DNA from: Cryptomeria japonica
Lineage: Eukaryota; Streptophyta; Pinopsida; Cupressales; Cupressaceae
Direction of reading: 5' to 3'
Assembly: GCF_030272615.1 (NCBI RefSeq)
Contig: NC_081412.1
Coordinates: 104,336,796 to 104,400,795, forward strand
Length of the DNA: 64,000 bases
Position 1 is the first letter of the stretch. Every line of letters starts with the position of its first letter. Below the pieces are notes generated by a model. The model did not search any database and had not been told where the DNA came from. It was given only the letters and a program-made list of their open reading frames with translations. The position numbers and the translations under genes are program-made. Positions 48,000 to 60,753 of the stretch are shown here, in pieces.

Positions 48000-48807
48000 T
48001 GTTAGGATTCCCACAGATATTGAGAGGGGGGGGTGAATCAGTATCTAACCGGTATACTAAATTTCTTGACTAAAAACATGTAGAACATATTAGAATAGTG
48101 TACCGGTAAACAAGAAGTAATGCAATAAACAAAGATAAAAGAAACCACATGAAAAACACACCATAACACAAAGATTTAATGAAGAAACCTGGTGTATGAA
48201 AAACCTCGGTGGGATTTGTGACCCACAATATTCACTTACTAGCCAATAAGAGAATATTACTGCAACAAGAGGGGCCTGCACATGCAGGAAGGCCAAGTGC
48301 CTAGAGCTCATTGCTCAATAATAGAATGGGAAGTCTCACTGACTTACAAAATGGATTATATAAATCTAGTGTCTTGTATTGCTTCAGAATAGCATCTATA
48401 ATGCTAGATCTAGTACCGGTTTCTTCTAAGCTTCTTACATAAACCCTTAACCTATAATTCGCATAATTGGTCTACCTTATTTCGTCTAATTACATTCTCT
48501 CATCCTTCTTCTACTAAATATTCTACAATGATCTCTTATATATATGAGTCATTTAACAATGTTTCCAAGTCGGCTTATAAATATTTTATAATAATAAATA
48601 AAATATATTACAACAAAAATCCTGTCGGCCTCTGTGCCGGTATGCTTCATTTCACTGCCGACGTCAGTGGTCTGAGTGCTAATGTAGAGTCTGATCTTGC
48701 TAGTGTCGGTGGAATGTCTTGCCAGTGTCATAGGATTGTAAGGTTGCCATCAATGAAAAAATCTTCAATCACCTACAATGTCTCATTGGAGTGTGCATAT
48801 GCCAACA
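48000..48807 (-). repeat. 3' LTR of B2
   Basis: The plus-strand edges are TGTTAGGATTCCC and GCCAACA. It is homologous to 53836-54640. Confidence 0.92.
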
Positions 48808-48977
48808 ATCTCCCCCTTTGGCATTGATGGCAACACTCATGAAAAAATTTCAAAAGTGTATCCAAAACTTGTAATCCAAAAATTATTTCCAAAAATGTGT
48901 ACCAAAAATATATGAGCTCTTCTTGAGCAGATAAGTCTTTTGCTGATTATTTTCTCATACTACTACTCCCCCTTTGG
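48808..48977 (-). other. Polypurine tracts of B2
   Basis: The terminal CCAAAGGGGGAGAT (minus strand) at 48808-48820 and a second CCAAAGGGGGAGT at 48965-48977, in the same contexts as in B1 and B3. Confidence 0.8.
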
Positions 48978-49025
48978 CATCAATGACAAAGGTTGTCAAG
49001 GTGTCAATAGAGTTGTAGTTTTATA

Positions 49026-52000
49026 TCTCAACCTTGTAACTGGGTGGTTACAATTTGAAAAATATTTGCTGAAACCAAATATATGCTTTCTGTAAACTTT
49101 TTATTGTCTTTTATTGTTGCTTCTATTCTTTGAACTGTACCGGTGAGGTGCTACATATGCTCTGTCGGTGTTTTCTATCCTTGTACTAATGCCTCAGATA
49201 TTTCCTTTCTCAAGGATGCTAGATAGTCCAATCTTGGACTTAGTCTTAGTCTCAGATTCTTAGCCTTGTTTATTATTCTTTCCTTTTCTCTTTCTAACTT
49301 AAGTAATTATTCCTCAAAACCTGTTATCTTTTGTTCAAAAACTGATAATGTATCAAGTGAGTTAACAAAATTGTCAGCAAGTTTATTGATTTCATCCTGT
49401 ACCTTGCTCATTTTCTTATCTATGTCAACTGTTAGAAAGTTTGTCTTGCAAATGTCTCTGTATAGAGTTTTAAATTCCTTCAATGAGTTGCAGAGTTTTG
49501 ATAGAAGTGTGTCAAATTCCCTAGTACACTTCTTTATTTGATCCTTAAAGAATTTTTGTTTTTCAATTTCCAACCTGTCTTTGAATGCCTCTTCCTTTAT
49601 TTGCTCAACTGTCACCATGTTCTCAGTAATGTATTTAGACAAAGTTTTGAGTTGGCTCAAAGAATCCTTATTATCTACATTGTAGTTTGGAGCTATCATC
49701 TTCAAAATTGGGATTGTATCATCTATAGCTCTATATGCCTGTGAAATACAATCTGTTATTCTCTTAATGGAGTCCAAAAGAACTTTAGTTACATTTGTTG
49801 ATTTGTAACCTGCTGAGGAGGAACCAACATTCTGAATTCTACCAGTGGAGGAAGTAACCATGCTTGTAGTGACCTCTGGTAGGTCAGTCTGTGTTTCCAT
49901 TTCCTTAAGCAAGGGTTTTTGTTTCTCTCCTATTGTCGGTGGTACTATTTCCATATGAACTTGTTCCTGTTCTAGAGCCTGTTGCTCTGCTTGTCTCTTT
50001 GTTTGTTGATCTGTTTCAGTCTCTGTTTGAGTCTCTGCTTGTTGCCCTATGCTAACATCTTCCACTTTTCCTTCAGTGTTATCAATATTGTCAGTTACCG
50101 GTGGCTCACTAGCCATGTCTGTCTTACTGGTTGTGTTCTGGTCTATCATAATGTTGACTGCTTGAGTATCAAAATCAACTGTGTATAGTACCTCAAGATA
50201 AGGATTTGTATCCTCTATATCCATACTCTCATCTGCTAGTTGATCTTTAGTTGTTGTTACCAGTGGAGTAATCAGAGGCGATGGGGATAAGTTATCTTTT
50301 ATTTTGATACTAGGAGGTCCACCAACCTTTCCTTTCCCTTTGTCCTTATCTTTCTAATATACTTTTATTGGTTTAGGATTTCTATACTCTTCCCATTTTT
50401 CCTTCTCAACAAGGAATATATCCCATGCATTTTTTGTTTCTTCTATTGCCTCATTTACTCTTCCAACCATTAGTGCAGTATGTCATTGTGCAATAGAGAA
50501 TACTGACCAGTTGGCTTCTGCAATTAAGTCATCTATCTCCTTTGGTGAGTTTACTGGGTAAACAACAAGTAATTTTTCAACTTTAATTTTCTTATCAAGC
50601 TCTACAACAACTTGTCTTCTTGCTTCTAGTCTCTTGAATAGTTCATCTAGTAGTTCATGTACCACTTGCATTAAAAACTTCTTATAGATATCTAGGTGTA
50701 AATGATACTATTTTCAACTTGCTCTTTCTCATCTACTGATAGTGTATCATATAATTTTTCTATGTTCTTGAGTATTCCTTCCTCTGTGATTTCATTCAGC
50801 AATTTGTCAATTGGGGCAATGTTTTGTTGAGTCCTTTTCTTCTTAGGTATTATCTTTTTCTTTGGGGTTGTCTTCTTGACCGGAGACCTCACTGCCTGTT
50901 GTTTTTGTCTAGTTCTTCTAGGCAAGGGTGTGGATGTTGGTGAAGGATCCCTTTTCCTTACAACTCTTTTAAATGTTGCTGGCATGCCATTCTCTAAAGA
51001 AGTTGCTACTGGTGATAGGTGAGTTTCAAGCTATAATGTTGCTAACTCATCCTTAGTGATACCGATTTGTTTCAATACATCTTCTTTGATAGCCTTAGCC
51101 TACCTTGAGCCTCTTCTCATAATTGCTTCAACTTTCTTTACTCTCTTCTTAGATTAAATTTGGCTTTCAATGGTCTCAACACTACTGAATACTTCTTCCC
51201 TCGGTTCCTTGGGTGCTTCTAGAAGGGATTTTGCATAAGTTTCAATGATGTGATCATCAGTCTCTTAACCCATCTCAGTAACCCATATTGTTCTTGGGAT
51301 AACTTCTTCCATCTAGATCTCATCCTTTTTAATTACAAAGCATATATCATCCTTATATTTGTTAACAATTATCTATGACAGTCTGATTCTTTTGTTCATT
51401 CTGGCCTTTAGTTCTTGGAAATACTCATTGATATTCTTTTCCTTGTTTTCACCCATGTTGTTGAATAGGTCTGATAACTATTTCCCTACCAGTATGTCAA
51501 ATCTAAGGTTCTTGTTTCCTATACCGGGCACCTGTTTGGTTATGTGTAGCATTAATCATACAAGTAAATTACCAAATCTAAAAGTCCCTTTCTTATCCTT
51601 CTTGATTTTTCCTAAATTATCAATCAACTCATCCTTTAGCCATTCACATACATCAATTTTCATATTGTCCTTAACCATGTCATAAGCACTCTTTATGCAT
51701 AAACTGGAAACTAAGTTAAGTCTATTTGCATGAGTTGCTTTGTAACCTAGAATCATGCTAACAAATCTCACATTTATGTCAGTTACATCATTAACCCTCA
51801 AGGACCTTTTGTCGGATGTTGCACCTGTTAGGTTTGTTACTAGGTCATTTGAGACCTTCTTTGTCTTGTCTAGTCTGTTACCGGTGGAAGGTAACCCTAT
51901 TACAACTTTCACAACTTCCTTGGTAATTTTGTGAATCAAATCTAACCAAAAGAATGCACCATGTACCCTACTCAATACTATCCTAATAACTTCCTTAGGA

Positions 52001-52319
52001 AAGTCTGGAATGCTAAGGATCTCAGTGAATCCTAGGGCTTCAACAATTTTATGTTCAGGTTTCACATTTTCAAAATTATCACATATAACAGTTTTGTACA
52101 TGTTTTTTATTTCTTCATCTCCTAGTTCTTCTATGTGGCAATGGATGTACATTCTAGGATCTTCTGCAAAAACAACTCCTTTGGGAATTTGGGAGAATGC
52201 ACCAACATTGTCATCTTTCTAGCTATCTCGGGAACTAGCTGAAATACAGGCTGAGGGTGTTTGATTACCTTGACTATAGTAGGGTTTTCTATGAATTCAG
52301 GTGCAAAGGAGGATGCCAT
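49026..52319 (-). pseudogene. B-family ORF2, copy B2
   Basis: It starts at ATG 52319 (MASSFAPEFIENPTIVKVI), with a frameshift near 52200. The N-terminal domain continues at 52152-51556 (MYIHCHIEELGDEEIKNMYK, WLDLIHKITKEVVKVVIGL). The basic region is at 50985-50840 (TPKKKIIPKKKRTQQN). The 305-codon C-terminal piece (50224-49307) holds two TQT sites (QAETQTETET near 50030; METQTDLPEV with TQT at 49886-49894) and then the coiled coil. Stops and further frame changes lie near 51550 and 50690. There is no known enzymatic motif. Confidence 0.65.
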
Positions 52320-52626
52320 GATTATAAATACTTTTTTCTGCCTTAGGAAGGATTGATTGCTGAAGTGCTTTGCGTCTTTGCTCGAAATGCCTTAGCTCTA
52401 TAAATTTCACGCTCTTCAAACATTTGAATTCTCAGTGAAGTGAAATGGAGCCAAAATCACAAATTTATAATGTCAATTTGTCATCTACCACATTTAATGC
52501 ATGCCAATTAAGTAATCACTTAACTTTGTTTGTCGGTATAGAAGTAATTTTTCAACTTCTCATCATCAAGCAAGGGAATAATAGCATATGTCTCATTTGA
52601 TTGCCAAACCCTCAAAGAAACTTTCT
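52320..52626 (-). promoter_or_regulatory. Conserved spacer with candidate internal promoter, copy B2
   Basis: TATAAA (minus strand) at 52464-52469 lies 145 nt before the ORF2 ATG, and the palindrome AGTTAAGT/ACTTAATT is at 52506-52525, as in B1 and B3. Confidence 0.5.
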
Positions 52627-53764
52627 TCAATTTGATGAAGAGCTTCTTGCCGGTGGAGTACTATTTTGTTCTACCAGTGGAGTGTTGATTGGTTCTACTG
52701 GTGGAGGAGTATTTCCAACATTATTTACGTCTGACTTTCTAATCCATTGTTTTGAGAATTCTTGCTTAACCTCTTCAACTTTTTCTTTTCCTTTCAAACT
52801 AGAACTTTTGTTGTCTATTGGTGATCCTTTACTTCTACAGAATTTTACAATATGCCTAATCTTGTTACATGCATAGCAAGTCACATTATTCTTCTGAATA
52901 GCTTTCCCATAACCTATGCCGGTTTGTGTTCTACATTGATTAGATAGGTGTCCAAATCTTCCACAAACATAACATCTCACATTCATTCTATAATTTTTCA
53001 AAGTTATGACCAACTTTGTTGCATTTTGAACATTGACCGGTGGGTGTGTTGATATTTTGATAATTTCTAGATCTACATTGATTTCCTCTATGACCATACT
53101 TATTACAGTTAAAGTATTTTCCATTAAATTTGTAAGTAGTAGGTTGTCTTACTGGTTTCCTATGATCCTGTGTGTTTGTAGTACTAGATCTTTCTCCTGC
53201 CTCAAAGCCAATTCCACAAGTGTCACCATTAGGTTTCTGAATCTTCAACAAGTCACCAAGTTCTTCTGAGCTTTTCTTGAATTTTTCTTTGTGTTAATTT
53301 GCAATATCTAGTTCTCTTTCTAAGATCTCTTTCTATCTCATCACTTCATTGGAGTCATTCTATGTATGCATCAGATCTGTCTTCAGCAAGTCATTTTCAT
53401 AGCTAAGTCTTGTGTTCTCATTTGTTGCATCACTTAGTCTTTTAGTCAAATCTTCTTCATTCTTCTTCCTATCTTCAATTTCCTTATAGAATCTCATGGT
53501 CATATCTTGCATCTCATTCCTTGTTGTTATGTTCTCTAGTTTTAGCTTGTTTATCATATCATTAAGAGTTTATTTTTCATCATCCTCAATTTGCATTTTT
53601 TCACAGAGTTCTCTTCTCTTGTTTGTTGCAATGGTAATATTTTCTTGAAGTGCTTGAATAATTTCCCGAGCTACCTTTAGATCATCTTCAAGTTTGATAT
53701 TTTTCAATTTTTTTGTATCAAAATCTGAGAGAGTTGCTTCCAATTGCTTCATCAAATTTTCCAT
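52627..53764 (-). pseudogene. B-family Gag-like ORF1, copy B2
   Basis: The conserved start Met is at 53764 (MENLMKQLEATLSDF); the upstream ATG used in B1 is AAG here. The coiled-coil part carries several stops. Knuckles: YFNCNKYGHRGNQC (first Cys lost), CSKCNKVGHNFEKL (last Cys lost), then, in another frame, CYVCGRFGHLSNQC and CYACNKIRHIVKFC. The frame switch lies at an A-run near 53000 and is shared with B3. The NTPP-rich tail ends at TGA 52627. Confidence 0.78.
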
Positions 53765-53821
53765 CTCTACCAGTGCCAAGATCTTCCTCAAGCTATTAGG
53801 CTTTTGAAAATAGAGGACCAA

Positions 53822-53833
53822 GCTCTAATGCCA
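53822..53833 (-). other. Primer-binding site of B2
   Basis: TGGCATTAGAGC on the minus strand keeps 10 of 12 bases of the initiator-Met tRNA complement. Confidence 0.75.
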
Positions 53834-53835
53834 AT

Positions 53836-54640
53836 TGTTAGGATTCCCATAGATACTGAGAGGGGGGGGTGAATCAATATATAACCGGTATATTAAATTT
53901 CTTAACTTAAAACATGTAGAACATATTAGAATAGTATACCGATAAACAAGAAGTAATGCAATAAACAGACATAAAAGCAACCACATGAAAAACACACCAT
54001 AACACAAAGATTTAATGAGGAACCCCAGTGTGGAAAAAACCTCGGTGGGATTTATGACCCACAATATTCACTTACTAGCCAATAAGAGAATATTACTACT
54101 ACAAGAGGGGCCTGCACATGCAGGAAGGCCAAGTGCCTAGAGCTCACTGCTCAATAACAGAATGGGAAGTCTCACTTACTTACAAAATGGATTATATAAT
54201 TCCAGTGTCTTGTTTTGCTTCAGAATAGCATCTATAATGCCAGATACAGTACAAGTTTCTACTCTGCTTCTTACATAAACCCTTAACCTATAATTTACAT
54301 AATTGGTTTTCCTTATTTTGCCTTATTACATTCTCTCATCCTTCTTCTAAATATTCTACAATGATCTCTTATATATATGAGTCATTTTACAATGTTGCCA
54401 AGTCAGCTTATAAAGATTTTACAATAATAAACAAAATATATTACAACAAAAATCTTGTCGGCCTCTGTGCCGGTATGCTTCCTTTCACTGCCGATGCTAG
54501 TGGTCTGAGTGTTGGTGTAGAGTTTGACCTTGCTAGTGCCGATGGAATGTCTTGCCAGTGTCATAGGACTGTAAGGTTGCCATCAATGAAAAAACCTTCA
54601 ATCACCTACAATGTCTCATTGGAGTGTGCATATGCCAACA
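53836..54640 (-). repeat. 5' LTR of B2
   Basis: 805 bp, from TGTTAGG to GCCAACA on the plus strand. Confidence 0.92.
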
Positions 54641-54645
54641 CTATT

Positions 54646-54684
54646 AACGTTTGAACTTGTGTTTGTGCCTTGTGCCTCTTTTGC
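54646..54684 (+). repeat. LTR G, possible last part
   Basis: This sequence continues LTR G past B2. A plausible CA end is at 54684 (CTTTTGCA), but no partner LTR or target duplication is in view, so the boundary is a guess. Confidence 0.25.
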
Positions 54685-55434
54685 ATCGCATCACATACCA
54701 TATCCCTCAAATAATGAACCTAATGATAAAACTTCTCATGTTGACCCTCAAGGGCTATCCACAGTACAAATTGAAGATAATCCTTTTTTCATACAAATCC
54801 TTTATATGATTCAGATATCTTAGATCCTCTGCCATCATGCACTCCAATTTCAATCATACCCACTTCTGAAGGCCTCATCCGAAATGCTTCCCCATCATGC
54901 AAAAACATGAACACCTTCCAAGAATCCCCCATGCATATCAACAATACTACTACTTCCTTAGAAGTGGCTCCATGTCAAGAGGATAATCTAAAAAATAAAG
55001 TGTAAAGTGGAAAATTGGATCCTAGTGACTCCCCACCTAGGAGAGAGAAAGGAAGCCACTAGGATGATTTTCACTTGGAAAGGAACTTTACATTCAAAAG
55101 AGGGGCTTGAATCCACTAGTTCCAAATCTGAGGGAAATAAGGATGTGAATTCCAAATGGATTGCAAGGGTTGAAGTGTGATTTACCCTCTTTTGTAAATG
55201 AGAAAGTTGACTTGTTGACTATGTGGAACAAAAAGAGAGAGATTGAGTGAAATGAGGAACTACTAGTTTGGGATCGTGTTGTAACTTCAGATCTGAGCTA
55301 ATTAGAATGATATGGATCTTCCCTATAAATTTGGAGAAAATTTGTCGGAACCGTGATGGTCCTCCACAAAATCTGCGAAACGAAAAGGGTTCTTTCATCT
55401 CTGTAAATGAAACCCAAACCTACAATTAAAGCTT
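54685..55434 (+). pseudogene. Possible gypsy coding fragment
   Basis: The plus strand gives coding-like stretches in changing frames (SHHIPYPSNNEPNDK, STVQIEDNPFF, SEGLIRNASPSCKN, SDSPPRREKGSH). The composition resembles the linker regions of gypsy polyproteins, but no domain is recognisable. It may be a truncated older element on which G or H inserted. Confidence 0.25.
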
Positions 55435-56140
55435 CACCTACAACCTACACATAGAAAAGAGAGGGAGAATGGTTGTAGATAGGGGTTTTCCTCATTTAAA
55501 CCTTGGTTGGGGTTTCGATGTTGAAAGAAAGTAATTACAAATTCTTGAATGTAAACAATGGAAATGTATACCTTGTAGATCTGCAACTTGTTGATGATGA
55601 TTACTTTTCTTCTTGAATGTAACCACACATGTTGTATGAAATGGAATGTAATATGACAAAACCCTAACACACACACACATATGCTTGCAAATGAATGTTG
55701 TAATGTTGCTCCAATGGATGAATACAAAGACTTGAATGCTTGAATGCTTGATGATGACCTTGAAATCCCGTATCTTATCCTTATGCCTCTCATCCTCCTA
55801 AATGAGGGAATTCAATCCCCTTTTATACATGCCTTGAGGATTAATTTCAACCACCAAAGGTCAGCAAAGAGGAATTACAAACCCCGAAGACAAATTTTGC
55901 ATAGGAGACCGAACGGACCCAACTTAGGGCCACCCTAAGGGGTGGGGAAAAGGGTACCACGCCCATCTCCTTCCCTATTTTTGGGCTTGGATAGGGTCTA
56001 GAGAAACCACAGGTCTTGGAGGAGGAAGGGTGAAGGGATGAAAATGCATAAATAGGTCTTGGTTAGGAAGGAGATGTCATCGCCAAGGTGAGGACCTCAA
56101 ATGTCGTTAAAATTGTAGGTTGCACAATTTAATGATACTA
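55435..56140 (-). repeat. Candidate gypsy LTR H
   Basis: On the minus strand the sequence starts TGTAGTATCATTAAATTGTG at 56140. A GTATAAAAGGGG TATA box lies at 55817-55828, followed by an apparent leader. A purine-rich ACTAAAGTGGAGGC lies on the far side of B3 (62773-62786), as expected for a polypurine tract next to a 3' LTR. The inner end is uncertain. A short CA repeat is at 55667-55680. Confidence 0.4.
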
Positions 56141-56145
56141 CATTT

Positions 56146-56957
56146 TGTTAGGATTCCCACATATACTGAGAGGGGGGGGGGGGGGTGAATCAGTATCTAA
56201 CCGGTATGAGCAAAATTTCAACTTAAAACATGCAAAACATATTAATATTGTGTACTGGTAAACATAAAGTAATGCAATAAACAAAGATAATAGTAATCAC
56301 ATGAAAAACACACCATAACACAATTATTTAACGAGGAAACCCAGTGTGGGAAAAACCTTAGTGGGATTTGTGACCCACAATATTCACTTACTAGCCAATA
56401 AGAGAATATTACTGCTACAAGAGGGCCTGCACATGCAGGAAGGCCAAGTGCCTAAAGCTCACTGCTCAAAATAGAAGTCTCAATGACTTACAAAATGGAT
56501 TATATGAATCCAGTGTCTTGTACTACTTCAAAATAGCATCTATAATGCCAGATCCAGTACTGGTTTCTGTTCTACTTCTTACATAAACCCTTAACCTATA
56601 ATTCGCATAATAGGTCTGCCTTATTTCACCTAATTACATTCCTCCATAATAATCCTACATCCTTACAATATTCTATAATGAACTCTCTTATATAAGAGTC
56701 ATTTTATATCATGCCAAGTCAACTTACAATGTTTTGTACAATAATAAATAAAATATGTTACAATAAAATTCTTGTCGGCCTCTGTGTCAGTATGCTTCCT
56801 TTCACTGCCAGTGTCGGTGGTCTGAGTGCCAGTGTAGAGTCTGATCTTGCTAGTGCCGGTGGAATGCCTTGCCAGTGTCATAGGATTGTAAGGTTTCCAT
56901 AAATGACAAAACCTTCAATCACCTACAATGTCTCATTGGAGTGTGCATTTGACAACA
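56146..56957 (-). repeat. 3' LTR of B3
   Basis: It begins TGTTAGGATTCCC on the plus strand. The G-run near 56171 has grown to about 14 residues, against seven or eight in most other B LTRs, and this accounts for most of its extra length. It ends GACAACA. Confidence 0.92.
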
Positions 56958-57127
56958 ATCTCCCCCTTTGGCATTGATGGCAACACTCATGAGAAAATTC
57001 AAAAGTGTGTCCAAAAATTGAAGTCCAAAAATATGTTACCAAAAATGTGTGTACCAAAAATGTATGAACTCCCCCTAAGTAGATGAGTCCTTTGCTAATT
57101 ATTTTCTCATTCCACTACTCCCCCTTT
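56958..57127 (-). other. Polypurine tracts of B3
   Basis: The terminal CAAAGGGGGAGAT (minus strand) next to the LTR and a second AAAGGGGGAGT block at 57117-57127. Confidence 0.8.
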
Positions 57128-57173
57128 GGCATCAATGACAAAAGTTGTCAAGGTGTCAATAGAGTGTGGTTTT

Positions 57174-60100
57174 CTATCTCAACCTTGTAACCAAGTGGTT
57201 ACAATTTTGAAAAAGATCCGCCAAAATTAAATTTAGGCTTTCAAGAAACTTCTTACTCTCTTTTATTGCTGCCTCTGTTCTTTGAACTATACCGATGAGG
57301 TGCTGCATTTTCTTTGCCGGTGTTTTCTGTCCCTGTACTAATGCTTCAAATATTTCTTTCCTTAAACATGCTAAGTAGTCCAACTTTGGACTTAATCTCC
57401 ATTTCAGATCATGTGCCTTGCTTTTTATTTTCTCCTTTTCTCTTTCTAACTTTAGTAACTCTTCCTCAAAACCTATTATCTTTTGCTCAAAAATGGATAA
57501 TGAATCAGATGAATTAATAAAATTGTCAACTAGCTTATTAATTTCTTCATGTATCTTGTTGATTTTCTTGTCAATGTCAATTGTCAAAAAGTTTGTCTTG
57601 CAAGTGTCTCTATACAAAGTTTTGAATTCCTTAAGTGTGTTGCACAGTTTTGGTAGAACTATGTCAAATTCCCTTGTACACTTCTTTATTTGATCCTCAA
57701 AAAATTTCTATTTTTCTTTTTATAACTTCTCTTTGAATGCATCTTCCTTTATTTGCTCAACTATCACTATGTTGTTAGTAATATACTTAGACAAAGTGTC
57801 AAGTTGACTCAAATAATCCTTATTGTCTATATTTCATTTTGGAGCTATCATCTTTAAAATTGGGATTGTCTCATCTATAGATTTATAGGCCTGTGAACTA
57901 CAATCTGTTATTTTCTTCAAAGAATCTAAAAAAACTTCAGTTACATTGGTTGATTTAAATGTTGTAGAAGAGGAACCAACATAATGAATTCTATCGATGG
58001 GAGCACTATCCTTGCTTGCAGTGACCTCTGGTAGGTTAGTTTGTGTTTCCATTTCCTTAACCAATGGTTTACCTTGTTCACTAGATGTCGGTGGCACTGA
58101 TTCTACATTTACCTCTTGCTATTCTAGAGCTAGTTGCTCAGCCTATTGTTCTATTTGTTGCTTTGTTTGTGTCTCTACCTGTTGTCCTGTGTTATCATCT
58201 GTTGGTTTTTCTTGTGTGTTATCAGTGTTATCATTTACCGGTGGCTCACTAGCCATATTTGTCTTACTGTTTGTGTCTTTTTCCACCACAATATTGACCT
58301 TTTGAGTATCAACATCCATAGTGTATAGTACCTCAGAGTTAGGATTAGTATCCTCTTGTGATGCATCCATACTGTCATCTACCAGTTGATCTTCAGTTGT
58401 TTGTATCGATGGAGTATCTTGAGGTAGTGGGGGTAAATTATTAGTTATATTTAAGCTTGGAGGACCACCAATCTTGCCTTTGCCTTTATCCTTATCCTTT
58501 TGATAAACTTTGATAGGCTTGGGATTCCTATACTCTTCTTATTTTTCTTTCTCCACAAGGAATGTATCCCATCCGTTAGCAGTTTCCTCTGCAACCTTAT
58601 TTATTCTTCCAACCATTAGTGCAATATTCTGGTGTGCAATAGAGAATACTGACCGATTGGCCTCTGCAATTAGATCATCAATTTCTTTTAGAGAATTAAC
58701 TAGGTAGACAACAAGTAATTTTTCAGTTTTGATTTTCTTGTCAAGCTCTACCATGGCTTGTCTTCTTGCTTCTAGTCTCTTGAATAGTTCATCTACAGCT
58801 TGCATTAAGAACTTCTTGTAGATGTCCAAGTGTAAAATAACACTGTTTTCAACCTTTTCTTTATCATCAGCTGACAGTGAGTCATACAATTTGTTGATGT
58901 TTTTAAGTTTTCCTTCTTCTGTGATCTCATCTAACAGACTGTCAATCAGAGCAATATTTTGTTGAGTCTTCTTCTTTGGTGTCAATTTCTTCTTCTTAGG
59001 GGTTGTATTCTTGACCAGAGACCTCACTTCCTGTTGTTTTTGCCTGGTTCTTCTTGGTGAAGGAGTGGATATCGGTGAAGGTTCTCTTTTCCTTACAACT
59101 CTTTTAAATGTTGTAGGCATATCACTCTTTGATGAAGTAGCTACCGGTGAAAGGTGAGTTTCATGTTGTAGTGCCTCCAACTCATCTTCAGTGATACTGG
59201 TTTGTTTCAGTACATCTTCTTTGATAGCCTTTGCCTATCTTGAACCTCTCCTCATAGTTGCTTCTACTTTCTTCACTCTCTTTTTGGATTGAATTTGGCT
59301 TTCAATGGTTTTAGCACTGCCAAATACTTCTTCCTTAGGTTCCTTGGGTGCTTCCAGAAGGGCTTTTGCGTATGTCTCATGATGTGGTCATCGGTCTCAT
59401 AGCCCATTTCAGTAACCCAAATTGTTCTTGGGATCACTGCTTCCATTCAAATCTCATCTTTCTTGATCACAAAACATATGTCATCCTTATATTTATCCAT
59501 AATTTTCTATGATAGTCTAACTTTGGTGTTCATTCTGGCTTTTAGTGCTAGAAAATATTCATTGATATTCTTCTCCTTGTTTTCACTCATATTGTTCAAT
59601 AAGTCAACTAACTGTTTTCCTACTGGTATGTCAAATCCAAGGTTTTTGTTACCTATACTGGGAACCTGTTTTGTTATATGTAGCATCAGACATACAAGTA
59701 AATTGCCCTAAATGTCCCTTTCTTATCCTTCTTGATATTTCCTAGATTATCAATCAATTCATCTTTTAGCCACTCACATATATGAATTTTCACATTTTCA
59801 TTAATCATATCATGTGCACTTTTTATGCATAAGCTGGAAACTGAGTTTAGTTAGTTTGCATGAGTTGTTTTGTAACCTAAAATCATGCTAATGAATTTCA
59901 CATTTATATCAGTCACATCATTAACCCTTAAGGACCTTTTGTCGGATGTTGCACCTATTAGATTTATTACCAAGTCATTTGAGACCTTCTTTGTTTTGTC
60001 TGGTCTGTTACCAGTGGAGGGTAACCCTGTCACAGCTTTCACAACTTCCTTGGTAATTTTATGAATCGAATCAAGCCAAAAGAATTCACCATGTACTCTA

Positions 60101-60450
60101 CTCAACACTATCCTTATAACTTCCTTAGGGAAATCCAGAATGATGAGGATTTCTATGAATCCTAGGGTTTCAACAATTTGATGTTCAGGTTTTACATTAT
60201 CGGAATCATCACAGATAACAGTTTTGTACATGTTCTTGAATTCTTCATCTCCTAATTCTTCTATATGGCAATGGATATAAATTCTAGGGTCTTTTGCATA
60301 AACAACTCCTTTGGGAATTTGGGAAAAAAAACCTACATTATCATCCTTCTTTGCTATATTGGGAACCAGCTGAAATACGGGCCTAGGGCATTTGATCACT
60401 TCCAAAATAGGAGGGTTTGCTATGAATTTAGGTACAGAGGAGGATGCCAT
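57174..60450 (-). pseudogene. B-family ORF2, copy B3
   Basis: The best-preserved copy. The N-terminal 199 codons are open from ATG 60450 (MASSSVPKFIANPPILEVI) to 59851. After frame damage near 59710, one frame runs from 59180 to 57174 with only a few stops. Visible features: a basic region (SPRRTRQKQQEV, TPKKKKLTPKKKTQQN), a helical segment, a Thr/Gln/Glu-rich disordered part with TQT sites (QVETQTKQQI near 58170; METQTNLPEV with TQT at 58038-58046), and a C-terminal coiled coil (IDKKINKIHEEINKLV, EEELLKLEREKEKIKSKAHD). No signal peptide, transmembrane segment or enzyme motif is evident. Confidence 0.7.
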
Positions 60451-60753
60451 GATTATAAATACCTTTTTCTGCCTTTGAAAGATTGATTGCTGAAATGACT
60501 TGCCTCTTTTCTTGAAATGCCTTAGCTCTAGAGATTTTGCGCTCTTCGAATGTTTGAATTCTCGGTGAAGTAAAATGGAGCCAAAACCACTAATTTATAA
60601 TGTTAAATTGCCAACTACCTCATTTAATGCATGCTGGTTAAGTAATCACTTAACTCTATTTGTCGGTATAGAAGTAATTTTCTACTTTTCACCATCAACC
60701 AAGGGAATAATAGCATATTTCACATTGATTGCCAAACCCTCAAAGAAATTTCT
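60451..60753 (-). promoter_or_regulatory. Conserved spacer with candidate internal promoter, copy B3
   Basis: TATAAA (minus strand) at 60594-60599 lies 144 nt before the ORF2 ATG; the palindrome AGTTAAGT/ACTTAACC is at 60636-60655; CTTCACCGAGAATTCAAA lies between TATA and ATG. Confidence 0.5.

Larger units (their letters stand above)
48000..54640 (-). mobile_element. Complete pol-less LTR retrotransposon B2
   Basis: LTRs of 808 and 805 bp flank an internal region with the same two ORFs as B1 and no pol. The flanks CAATT (47995-47999) and CTATT (54641-54645) differ by one base and are read as a decayed target duplication inside LTR G. A hand comparison of about 500 bp gives about 8% LTR difference. 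It belongs with B3 to a subfamily distinct from B1. Confidence 0.88.

Noticed and set aside
55667-55680. CA microsatellite as a functional element
   Set aside because: Short and ordinary.
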